NCBI GenBank assembly: GCA_964627125.1
Contig: CAZVJQ010000001.1
Span: 30,868 to 94,867 of the forward strand
Reading direction: 5' to 3'
Length of the DNA: 64,000 bases
Source of the DNA: Fastidiosipila sp964627125
GTDB taxonomy: Bacteria; Bacillota; Clostridia; Saccharofermentanales; Fastidiosipilaceae
The notes below the pieces were generated by a model that ran no database searches, was not told the origin of the DNA, and worked only from the letters and a program-made list of their open reading frames with translations. A program made the position numbers and the translations under genes. Shown one piece after another: positions 8,662 through 16,143 of the stretch; the stretch's first letter is position 1; each line of letters opens with the position of its first letter.

Positions 8662-10752
8662 TTAATCTAGAACAAATCCTTCATCTGCTGCCTTATTAAA
8701 TGGGTTAAACCCTTCTGGATAGGGATGTTCTGGGTCTGGCCAAGCATCTTTAGGTGCTTCGCTAGGGTCTTTTGCAATAAATTTCAAAATAATACCTGCT
8801 AAAGGAGGTAAATTAATTTTGATTGATTGTTTGTGTGATTTGAATGAAATATCGCGTGAATACACAATATCTCCTATTTCTGATTTATTAGAGTTACTTA
8901 TAGATTCATTATTTACATAATCATCTACTTCCCAACCATAAAGGGCATCACCATAAATGTGATTGTCAGGATGTAAGTTAGTTGTTCTTGTATCTTTGAA
9001 AATATCGTAATCAGAACCACCCCAAGCAGAATTATCTGAGTTTAAAACTACTTGATAAGCTCCTCTTCTTGGAACTGGTATCTTGAAACCATCTTTAGGA
9101 TCAGGAGACATATTAAAGGAGCAAACTAGAATGTTTCCGTCCTTATCTTTTCTTACCCAAGAGTATGTAGAATTTTTCGAGTCATCGGTTATTAACCAGG
9201 TAAATCCATCCCAGGACCTATCAATTTCCCATAGCTCTTTATTATCTTTATATAAGTGATTGACTGTGCTCATATAATTCTTAAAGAGATTATGCATGTC
9301 ATAATCCAGTAAGAACCATTGAATAGAACTAGATAAATCCCATTCAACAAATTGAGCTATTTCACCGCCCATAAACATTAACTTAGCTCCAGGGTGTGCG
9401 ATAGTGTATAAATGCATTAATCTTAATGATGAGAATTGTCTCCAGTAATCTCCTGGCATCTTACTGATAAGTGATTTTCTGCCTGGCATAACCAAGCTAT
9501 GGTGTAATGCTAAAATATGACGTTCTTGGAAGTTATACATCATTGGATAATTGAGCTTATTATAATTGTCTTCCCTATTATCATAGTCTGTTGAGAAATA
9601 TTCCAGAGTATTAGTTGCCCAAGTTTTATCCCATTTGAAATCAAAACCTAATCCTCCATTATCTAAAGATTCAGTAATTTTCTTATAATTACTATCATCT
9701 TCAGCAATAGTTACTATTCCTGTAAATTCATTGTCTATCAAACTATTTAATTCTTTAATAAAATCTAATGCATATTGATTTACTTGACTATTGTTGAATC
9801 TATTTCTTACTTTATTATTAGAGAAATTCTGATAAATCATATTATCGATATCGTTTACTCTAATACCATCAGCATGGTATTCAGATATCCAATAATATGC
9901 GCTAGATAGTAAGAATGATCTAATCTCTTCTTTCTTAAAATTAAATGCTAAAGATCTACCTTCTTGAATGAATTCACTATCTGCAATTTCATACAATAAG
10001 CTACCGTCAAAATATTTTAATCCATGGTCATTTTTAGGGAAATAAGATGCAACCCAATCGAAGATAACTCTAATACCTAGTCCATGCATATGATTGACGA
10101 AATATTTTAAATCTTCTGGATTGCCATATCTGGCTGTTGGTGCAAAGAAATTAGTAATCTGATAACCATGAGAAACATCATCGAAATGTCCCATTACAGG
10201 CATAATTTCAACTGCTGTATATCCCAACTCTAATATATAATCACCGAGTTCATCAGCTATTTGTCTGTAGTTATAGAAAGAGCCATCATCATTTCTGCAC
10301 CATGATCCAAAATGCAATTCATAAATATTAATTGGGACATTAGAATAATCAACTTCACTATTATTCCAAAATTCTTCATCAGTCCATTGGAATTCTTCAT
10401 CATCTACTAAAATGGAAGCATCATGAGGTCTTAACTCTGCAGCTCTAGCATAAGGGTCAGCCTTATATCTATATTCGCCATCTGCACCTTTAATAAAGTA
10501 TTTGTAACAATCTCCAGCTTGAGCATTCTCTACAAACACAATCCATATTCCAGTTTCTTCATTTAATTCAAGGTGATGTGCTTCAGGATTCCATTGGTTA
10601 AAGTCCCCAACGACAGATACAGACTGGGCCTTAGGTGCCCATAGAAAAAAACGATAGCCATCAACATCGTCAATACGATGTTTGTGAGATCCTAGAATAT
10701 CATGAGATCTATTACTATCTAATTTATTGATTTCATCCAATAAATGCTTCAT
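8662..10752 (-). CDS. glgB: GlgB-like 1,4-alpha-glucan branching enzyme homologue with substituted catalytic residues
   Basis: GH13 branching-enzyme architecture: N-terminal CBM48 (GYRFFLWAPKAQSVSVVG), central barrel, all-beta C-terminus, 696 aa from ATG 10752 (GGAGAG 4 bases upstream; an ATG at 10764 is in frame but overlaps that site). The family's four active-site motifs are easy to align but altered. The region-I His (DWVPGH) is Tyr237. The nucleophile Asp (LRVDAV) is Asn300, codon 9853-9855. The region-IV Asp (SHDEV) is Ser419. Only the acid/base Glu, E351 in TIAED, remains. Known GlgB enzymes need both Asps, so hydrolysis and transfer should be severely impaired. The flanks (GLGFDFKWDKTW, SLISKMPGDYW) are well conserved, so this is not a random pseudogene. 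First gene of the glg operon; no second branching enzyme is visible in the window. Confidence 0.82.
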   Translation of the reverse strand: MKHLLDEINKLDSNRSHDILGSHKHRIDDVDGYRFFLWAPKAQSVSVVGDFNQWNPEAHHLELNEETGIWIVFVENAQAGDCYKYFIKGADGEYRYKADPYARAAELRPHDASILVDDEEFQWTDEEFWNNSEVDYSNVPINIYELHFGSWCRNDDGSFYNYRQIADELGDYILELGYTAVEIMPVMGHFDDVSHGYQITNFFAPTARYGNPEDLKYFVNHMHGLGIRVIFDWVASYFPKNDHGLKYFDGSLLYEIADSEFIQEGRSLAFNFKKEEIRSFLLSSAYYWISEYHADGIRVNDIDNMIYQNFSNNKVRNRFNNSQVNQYALDFIKELNSLIDNEFTGIVTIAEDDSNYKKITESLDNGGLGFDFKWDKTWATNTLEYFSTDYDNREDNYNKLNYPMMYNFQERHILALHHSLVMPGRKSLISKMPGDYWRQFSSLRLMHLYTIAHPGAKLMFMGGEIAQFVEWDLSSSIQWFLLDYDMHNLFKNYMSTVNHLYKDNKELWEIDRSWDGFTWLITDDSKNSTYSWVRKDKDGNILVCSFNMSPDPKDGFKIPVPRRGAYQVVLNSDNSAWGGSDYDIFKDTRTTNLHPDNHIYGDALYGWEVDDYVNNESISNSNKSEIGDIVYSRDISFKSHKQSIKINLPPLAGIILKFIAKDPSEAPKDAWPDPEHPYPEGFNPFNKAADEGFVLD

Positions 10753-10778
10753 TCTTCTCTCCATATCTACATAATAAT

Positions 10779-10784
10779 ATTATA
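10779..10784 (-). promoter_or_regulatory. Probable -10 element of the glgBCDA operon
   Basis: Minus-strand TATAAT lies 26 bases upstream of the preferred glgB start. No good -35 is visible at 16-18 bases, so this is a partial assignment. The 10785-10966 stretch upstream is AT-rich with no other gene or structure that I can support. Confidence 0.4.
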
Positions 10785-10966
10785 CATAAGAATAAAAGAC
10801 TTTCATTAAACTTTAGTTAATTTGACAAAACTTAATAACAATATATTTCATTCAATATTTATATTTTACATCAATTTTTAATAGCTTTATTTGTTTAAAA
10901 TCTTATATATATTGTGATGCTAAATTACCATTAATTCAATATGCAAAAATTATTACAGGCAAAAAT

Positions 10967-10992
10967 ATAGCATAAGATTTCTCTTACGCTAT
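10967..10992 (-). terminator. Terminator of the acidic hypothetical gene at 11028
   Basis: Stem ATAGCATAAG (10967-10976) with CTTACGCTAT (10983-10992), including one G-T pair. Read on the minus strand it is followed by ATATTTTTG. It lies 35 bases downstream of the stop codon. Confidence 0.65.
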
Positions 10993-11027
10993 TCAATAGA
11001 TTATTTAATTATTCAAAAAATATAAAA

Positions 11028-11486
11028 TTAATATGCATTCAATACTTTATCTCTTAAGTTTGACCATGCTTCATCGTGATCAGCAGTTAAGTTATCTTCC
11101 AATGTACCATCTTCGTATGCAGTAGCTGCTGGAACTTGTTCATCTATATCGTATAAATTGTCTGTGTAGTAATAGTTCTCGCTGTCAACGGAAACTTCAT
11201 CTAATTTACTGAAATCAGCTAAACTCATATTTCTAATCAATTCTACTTTATCTAGATATTCATTACTTGACCAAGTTCTTTGGAATACATAATCTTCATT
11301 ATTATTAACTAAATCATATGCAACAATTACCTCTTCTGTATTTTGTGCATCTTCAGATAGTTTATTTTTGAAATAGTTTCTAGCTTCAAGTATTGCTTCT
11401 TTCTTATCACTAAATTCTTTCCAAATTCCTAAACCATCTCCACCTAAATCTTTTCCATCTACAATTACTAAATATTCTTTACTCAT
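11028..11486 (-). CDS. Acidic hypothetical protein
   Basis: 152 aa, strongly acidic, soluble, with no signal peptide or membrane helix. The N-terminal half (YLVIVDGKDLGGDGLGIWKEF, then KKEAILEARNYFKNKL) looks like a small alpha/beta domain. The C-terminal third is Asp/Glu/Tyr-rich and of low complexity. I do not recognise the family. ATG at 11486 with a textbook AGGAGGG ribosome site 8 bases upstream and a terminator behind it, so it is a real, single-gene transcription unit. It lies between the glg operon and tRNA-Pro. Confidence 0.6.
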   Translation of the reverse strand: MSKEYLVIVDGKDLGGDGLGIWKEFSDKKEAILEARNYFKNKLSEDAQNTEEVIVAYDLVNNNEDYVFQRTWSSNEYLDKVELIRNMSLADFSKLDEVSVDSENYYYTDNLYDIDEQVPAATAYEDGTLEDNLTADHDEAWSNLRDKVLNAY

Positions 11487-11617
11487 ATCTTTTCCCTCCT
11501 AGTTTTAGTCAATATGTGATTTGTTCTGAGTGAAAATACTACAGTAAAAAATTTATGAAAATAAAAGCTAAGTTTGAACATAGGAAAAACAAGTGATGGA
11601 TATGTGAATTTATTTTT

Positions 11618-11662
11618 GCATCAATTTTTGATACCAATTTTGATACCAATTTAATGCAACTT
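11618..11662. repeat. Tandem direct repeat flanked by inverted hexamers, downstream of tRNA-Pro (possible attachment-site remnant)
   Basis: Two near-identical copies of TTTTGATACCAATTT follow each other with about a 13-base period (roughly 11631-11655). They are flanked by TTGCAT and ATGCAA in opposite orientation (11617-11622 and 11654-11659 region). The block lies about 105 bases beyond the 3' end of tRNA-Pro. Tyrosine-recombinase arm sites often look like short direct repeats beside a tRNA 3' end. No integrase is present here, so this is only a possible scar. The rest of 11487-11617 is AT-rich with nothing I can support. Confidence 0.35.
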
Positions 11663-11716
11663 TTTGGGGACATTTCATAATTTCGGTGAATCTTATAAAA
11701 ACTCAAGCAAAAGAAA

Positions 11717-11755
11717 AAGCTCCGAAAGGCTTGTAACTAAGCACTTCAGGAGCTT
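11717..11755 (-). terminator. Terminator of tRNA-Pro
   Basis: On the minus strand AAGCTCC and GGAGCTT pair around a 25-base loop that itself has weak pairing, and the stem is followed by TTTCTTTT. It begins 9 bases after the tRNA 3' end. Confidence 0.65.
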
Positions 11756-11763
11756 CTATCGCA

Positions 11764-11839
11764 TGGTCGGGGTGACAGGACTTGAACCTGCGACCCCCTG
11801 TTCCCAAAACAGGTGCGCTACCAACTGCGCCACACCCCG
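11764..11839 (-). tRNA. tRNA-Pro (anticodon TGG), CCA encoded
   Basis: 76-nt cloverleaf on the minus strand. The 7-bp acceptor stem is CGGGGTG/CACCCCG, D-loop GCGCAGTTGGTAGCGC, anticodon stem CCTGT/ACAGG with loop TTTGGGA (anticodon TGG), TpsiC arm CAGGTTCAAGTCCTG, discriminator A and encoded CCA. A wobble-U TGG tRNA can read all four Pro codons. It has its own promoter and terminator. Confidence 0.97.
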
Positions 11840-11868
11840 GAGGTCTAATTGCTGTAAACAGCTAATCG

Positions 11869-11897
11869 ATTGTATCAAATCAATTTATAAAAATCAA
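11869..11897 (-). promoter_or_regulatory. Sigma-A-type promoter of tRNA-Pro
   Basis: Minus-strand -35 TTGATT (11892-11897), 17-base spacer, -10 TACAAT (11869-11874). This places the start of transcription about 20-25 bases before the tRNA. Upstream, 11898-12080 is AT-rich and holds nothing else I can support. Confidence 0.7.
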
Positions 11898-12080
11898 ATA
11901 GATTATTAAATAATTTAATAATTATTTTCTTTAGGAAAAATACTTAGAAATTACTAGAGTTTTTCTTCAAGTAAAAGATACTTTATACCAACTTAAAACA
12001 AAAATCAATAGCTTTAAATAGTTTAAATTCAAAATCTCGAAGGCACAGTTTCTACTAAGCAACTTCAGATATACAAGCAA

Positions 12081-12674
12081 CTATATAAGTTCATTCGTAG
12101 CAACAAAATTTGCTCTAGCACTTTTACATAAAGGGCAAATCTCAGGTGCCTGCACACTCTTATGAACATAATTACATTTTAAACATAACCAACTAATAGC
12201 TACTTCATTAGTAAACATTGTATTGTTTTCTAAGGCTATAAGTGCCTTCTCAAGTCTCTCTAATTCAGTTAATTCAACTGTCGCTAACTTAGTAAATAAT
12301 CTAGATACATCACTATTCTCAGCATCTCTAGCATCATTTATGTAGTCTTGGAAGTCTCTTAGATTATTTTTCTTTTGCTTAACTAAGGAACTTATATTTT
12401 CATATGTGCTATCTATCTGAATATTAATGTTGACATTTGTTGAAACAGTCTTTGCCTCGTCATCGCCATTACTTAAAATATTGTTCAATGCCTCAAATAA
12501 AATTTCTGCATGTTGCTGTGAACTAGAACTAAGTCCAAGTAGAAGACGATTTAAATACTCATATCCTGATTTTCTTGCCTGATTAGCATATTGCGTTGAT
12601 GCACTAGCACTTTGGCATTTAAGTACATAAGATTTTGCTAGATCATTAATGATTCTATTTTCTAAACTATTCAC
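12081..12674 (-). CDS. Rubrerythrin-like protein with intact rubredoxin-type Cys4 site but lost diiron ligands
   Basis: 197 aa from GTG 12674, preceded by AAGTGAGG; a TTG at 12731 is in frame but has no ribosome site. The C-terminus is a rubredoxin-like knuckle pair (CLKC then CPLC, with QAPEICPLC exactly as in rubrerythrins). The N-terminal 140 residues follow the rubrerythrin four-helix pattern (SGYEYLN, HAEILFEAL, ATVEL). The ligand Glu of helix 1 (GESQAR in active proteins) reads LKCQSA, ENEKEH reads SSSQQH, GENEEW reads QKKNNL, and the final EKRH reads ELTE. Only one His and one Glu survive, so diiron peroxidase activity is unlikely, while a Cys4 iron or zinc site should form. Function unknown; perhaps a redox sensor or electron carrier. 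Confidence 0.65.
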   Translation of the reverse strand: MNSLENRIINDLAKSYVLKCQSASASTQYANQARKSGYEYLNRLLLGLSSSSQQHAEILFEALNNILSNGDDEAKTVSTNVNINIQIDSTYENISSLVKQKKNNLRDFQDYINDARDAENSDVSRLFTKLATVELTELERLEKALIALENNTMFTNEVAISWLCLKCNYVHKSVQAPEICPLCKSARANFVATNELI

Positions 12675-12890
12675 TTTAAACCTCACTTGGTTATTTCTAA
12701 ATATCTTGAAGTATTTATATGCTTCGGACAAAGCATAATATACATAATTATATAAAACTCATTGAATTTTGTAGATTGCTGAGTTACCAAAACTAAGTAT
12801 AGTCCTATTGTTGTAGAATATATACAAGAAATAATTATTATAGAAAATGTATAAAATTCATTTTTATTTTATTTCAATTTATTCTTGCCG

Positions 12891-12926
12891 TTTATCGATA
12901 AATCGTATAAACTATGAGTCTATAAT
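12891..12926 (+). promoter_or_regulatory. Promoter of the mevalonate operon with an overlapping palindrome
   Basis: A -10 TATAAT (12921-12926) sits 25 bases before the mvk start. The expected -35 region is occupied by TTTATCGATAAA (12891-12902), a perfect 12-base palindrome. No consensus -35 is evident, which could mean an activator- or repressor-controlled promoter. The binding protein is unknown. Confidence 0.45.
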
Positions 12927-12951
12927 ACTAAGATAAAGAAAAGGGAAAATT

Positions 12952-13908
12952 ATGAAGACTGCTCATGGCTCAGCTCATGCAAAACTTATATTAATAGGAG
13001 AACACAGTGTTGTCTACGATAAATTATCTGTAGGCATTCCTTTTGTGGCTGTGAGTATCGAGGCAAGCCTCACTGAAAACAATAAAGATGCTAGCTATGT
13101 TCAGAGCTCTTTATATACAGGACCATTAGTAGAAACTAATGAATACACTGAGCATATATATGTTTTACTAGAACAAATTCAAAAAGATAATAATTTAGAG
13201 AATACAAATTTTGACTTAAGTTTTACAAGCACTATTCCTGAAGAGCGAGGTCTTGGGAGTTCTGCAGCTCTTGCAGTTGCTATTGTTAGAGCTTTCGAGA
13301 GTTATCTTGGATACAAATTCGATGAAGATAAATTCCTTTCCTACGTTGATTCATCTGAAAAAATTATCCACAGTAACCCAAGCGGCCTTGATGCTAGACT
13401 AATTTACCTTGAACAGCCTCTTCTTTATCAAAAATCTAAAGAAATTCAAGCCTTCTATTTTGACACTCCCTATCATTTAGTAGTAGTTGATACAGGCATT
13501 ACAGGTCATACTAAAGAAGCTGTAAATGACGTTAGAAAGAATTATGACAGCCACTTCCCTGCTAGAGCTAATGCAACTGCAAAAACCATAGACAAAATGG
13601 ATTCCCTTGCTAGAGACTTTTATAAGTTATTAGAAAATGATCATACTGATTTTAATGCTTTGGCAAAAGTGATAAACGATTCCCATGACCAACTAAGAAC
13701 TTTACAAGTTTCTAGTCCTGAGCAAGACTATGGGATTGCTTTTGCCTTAGAACATGGAGCAGCTGCAGGCAAATTAACTGGCGGTGGACGTGGAGGATGC
13801 TTCTACTTATTAGTTGAAACTAAAGAAGAAGCAGATAATTTAAGAGACTTAATCTTAGAAAATAATCTAGGAGTAGCTGCTTGGACAATAAGATTGACTA
13901 GTATTTAA
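12952..13908 (+). CDS. mvk: Mevalonate kinase
   Basis: GHMP kinase that phosphorylates mevalonate, first of three ATP-dependent steps to isopentenyl diphosphate. 318 aa, normal length. Motifs in order: GSAHAKLILIGEHSVVY near the N-terminus, the GHMP phosphate loop ERGLGSSAALAVA, SNPSGLDA containing the catalytic Asp (usually GNPSG; the Gly is Ser here), and the C-terminal KLTGGGRGGC loop. ATG at 12952 with AAAGGG upstream. It leads the mvk-mvaD-pmk-fni cluster, all on the plus strand with short spacers. Confidence 0.95.
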   Translation: MKTAHGSAHAKLILIGEHSVVYDKLSVGIPFVAVSIEASLTENNKDASYVQSSLYTGPLVETNEYTEHIYVLLEQIQKDNNLENTNFDLSFTSTIPEERGLGSSAALAVAIVRAFESYLGYKFDEDKFLSYVDSSEKIIHSNPSGLDARLIYLEQPLLYQKSKEIQAFYFDTPYHLVVVDTGITGHTKEAVNDVRKNYDSHFPARANATAKTIDKMDSLARDFYKLLENDHTDFNALAKVINDSHDQLRTLQVSSPEQDYGIAFALEHGAAAGKLTGGGRGGCFYLLVETKEEADNLRDLILENNLGVAAWTIRLTSI

Positions 13909-13973
13909 CACTAAAATTTAATCATTAGAGTTTAAGTTATAATATTAATATAAAAACAAGAGAGGTACTTAAT

Positions 13974-14957
13974 TTGCAGGCTATCTATAGAGCACATTCA
14001 AATATTGCCCTAATAAAATATTGGGGTAAAAAAGATGAAATTTTGCATCTACCTTATAATAATAGTTTATCAATTACGCAAGATTCATTTTATACAGATA
14101 CAGAAGTTGAATTTTCTGATTCTTTCGAGGAAGATATTTTCATTTTAAATGGAGAAGTTCAATCTGAGACTGAGAGAATTAAAATTTCTAAGTTCGTCGA
14201 CTTATTACGAGAGCTTAAAGGTCTTGAAACAAGAGCTAGAATTAATTCATTCAATAATATGCCTACAGCTGCAGGATTTGGGAGTTCTGCATCTGCATAT
14301 GCTGCTTTAACGGCGGCTATTAACGATGCATTAGAACTTAGATTAAGTGAGAAAGAACTATCTACTTATGCAAGAAGAGGCTCTGGAAGCGCATCTAGAA
14401 GTATTTATGGTGGGCTCGTCGAATGGCATGCAGGCACAGACCATGAGTCTAGTTTTGCAGAGCAAATAGACACTGCTGATTGGGGCTTATCTACTATTAC
14501 TGTAATTGGTACGCCTAAGCAAAAGAAGTTTTCATCTAGAGTAGGTATGCAAAAGTCTGTACATACCTCACCTTTCTACAAAGAATGGCCAAATGTAGCT
14601 AAGGAAGCTCTAAACAAGATAAAACGAGCGATTAAAGAACGAGATATAGATGAGATTGGAAAAATTGCTGAACATAATGCGCTTGCAATGCACAGTTTAA
14701 CTATTACAAGTGTCCCACCTATTCTCTATTTCAATGATAAAACTATGAGAGCGATTGCTGCGGTTCATGAGATTAGAGATTTAGGATATACCGCATATTT
14801 CACTATTGATGCAGGTCCAAATATTGTAATTATCTGCCCAAGAGATCAGGCAGAGGATATTATGAGAATTTATAATGAAAAGATTTCAGACGATAAGTTA
14901 ATGCTAAGTAATGCAGGGCCTGGAATTCAGAAATTGGAGTCATGGGTGCATGATTAA
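13974..14957 (+). CDS. mvaD: Diphosphomevalonate decarboxylase
   Basis: ATP-dependent decarboxylation of mevalonate diphosphate to isopentenyl diphosphate. 327 aa. Visible motifs are the N-terminal AHSNIALIKYWGK, the GHMP loop AGFGSSASAYAAL, RRGSGSASRSIYGG and the catalytic Asp in YFTIDAGPN. The start is TTG at 13974 with AGAGG 8 bases before it and gives the family's MQAIYRAHSN-type N-terminus. A TATAAT at 13938-13943 could supply an internal promoter. The 3' end overlaps the next gene by 8 bases. Confidence 0.95.
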   Translation: MQAIYRAHSNIALIKYWGKKDEILHLPYNNSLSITQDSFYTDTEVEFSDSFEEDIFILNGEVQSETERIKISKFVDLLRELKGLETRARINSFNNMPTAAGFGSSASAYAALTAAINDALELRLSEKELSTYARRGSGSASRSIYGGLVEWHAGTDHESSFAEQIDTADWGLSTITVIGTPKQKKFSSRVGMQKSVHTSPFYKEWPNVAKEALNKIKRAIKERDIDEIGKIAEHNALAMHSLTITSVPPILYFNDKTMRAIAAVHEIRDLGYTAYFTIDAGPNIVIICPRDQAEDIMRIYNEKISDDKLMLSNAGPGIQKLESWVHD

Positions 14958-16068
14958 TAAATTAAGAAATGTAGTTGAAGTTAAGGTACCTGGCAAGCTA
15001 TACATGGCTGGTGAATATGCGGTTGTTAGTCCGTTAAATCCTGCTATTGCTTTTGCCGTAGATGCATTTATAGATATTAAGATAAAGATTTCTGAAGATA
15101 GGAAAATTTTTGATCATTCTAATTCAAGAACTTTCGATTGGCACATTAATGGACAAGACAAGGTTGTTATTGAGAAAGACTATTGGCGCAATTTGGAGCT
15201 TACATCTGAAGCGATGACAGTCACCTTAAATTTTATCAGTGAAAAAATAGATTTAGATTTAAGAGATCTTAGATTTTCTATTGATATAACTAATGGACTA
15301 AGGAACGAGAATGGAAAGAAATATGGTTTTGGCTCTAGTGGTGCAGCTACCATTGCTACTTGCCAAGCAATCTTGAAGCTCTTCTCATTTGATAATGAAC
15401 TAACTCATGAAGATTTTGCCCTATTAAATTTCAAATTAGCTACAATTGCTCAAACTAGATTAAATAAATTAGGCTCATTTGGAGATCTTGCAGCATGTAG
15501 TTATGGTGGATTAATTTATTATCAGAATTTTTCAAGAGAGATATTGTCGTCGCCAGAAGTAAGCTCATTAGAAAACATTTCTTCTATTGTAGATAGTAAA
15601 TGGGATGGTTTAGAAATCATACCCTTAGAGTTATCAGAAGATTGGACCTTATCTATTGTTTGGAGCGAGAAATCTAGCTCAACAGAAAAATTAATCGCCA
15701 ACGATGGTGCTACTTTAACTCCAGAACAAAAGGATAATTTCCTAGCTAACTCTAAGCGTCAAGTAAGAGAAATTTATCAAGCTATACAAGATAAGAGCTG
15801 GGAGACTTTTTCTAGTAAATTAAAAGAAAATGCTGATGGTATAAAAGAATATTTACAGTTAGAAAATAGACCATATATACTTCCCTCCTTCCTTGAAGCA
15901 GAAAAAATAGCCGAAGCGCTCGGTAGTGTTTTTAAAATATCTGGTGCTGGTGCTGGAGATTGTGCAATAGCAATTTCACCTACTCAAGAAATCGCTGATA
16001 GACTCGAGCATGCTTGGAGAGATGCTGGTCTAACTGTTCTCACATATAAACTTTGGCAATATACATAA
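14950..16068 (+). CDS. mvaK2: Phosphomevalonate kinase
   Basis: Second kinase of the mevalonate pathway, making mevalonate diphosphate. 372 aa from ATG 14950. This start overlaps the mvaD stop (ATGATTAA), has GGAG about 10 bases upstream, and gives the expected VEVKVPGKLYMAGEYAVV N-terminus. The GHMP phosphate loop is YGFGSSGAATIA and the C-terminal loop KISGAGAGDCAIA, both typical of bacterial PMK (GHMP) rather than the animal enzyme. Translational coupling to mvaD is likely. Confidence 0.93.
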   Translation: MINKLRNVVEVKVPGKLYMAGEYAVVSPLNPAIAFAVDAFIDIKIKISEDRKIFDHSNSRTFDWHINGQDKVVIEKDYWRNLELTSEAMTVTLNFISEKIDLDLRDLRFSIDITNGLRNENGKKYGFGSSGAATIATCQAILKLFSFDNELTHEDFALLNFKLATIAQTRLNKLGSFGDLAACSYGGLIYYQNFSREILSSPEVSSLENISSIVDSKWDGLEIIPLELSEDWTLSIVWSEKSSSTEKLIANDGATLTPEQKDNFLANSKRQVREIYQAIQDKSWETFSSKLKENADGIKEYLQLENRPYILPSFLEAEKIAEALGSVFKISGAGAGDCAIAISPTQEIADRLEHAWRDAGLTVLTYKLWQYT

Positions 16069-16143
16069 GTTAACGACATCGTTGTTCAAAGAGAAAAATG
16101 ATATTCAGTTATAATTTTAAACAAATAATTTTAGGAGATTTTC

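Noticed and set aside
10822..10850. Plus-strand TTGACA in the glgB upstream region as a promoter
   Set aside because: No plausible -10 at the correct spacing and no plus-strand gene downstream.
11664..11909. Open frame of 81 codons on the plus strand
   Set aside because: It runs antisense through tRNA-Pro and encodes the well-known spurious peptide GVTGLEPATPCSQN; no ribosome site.
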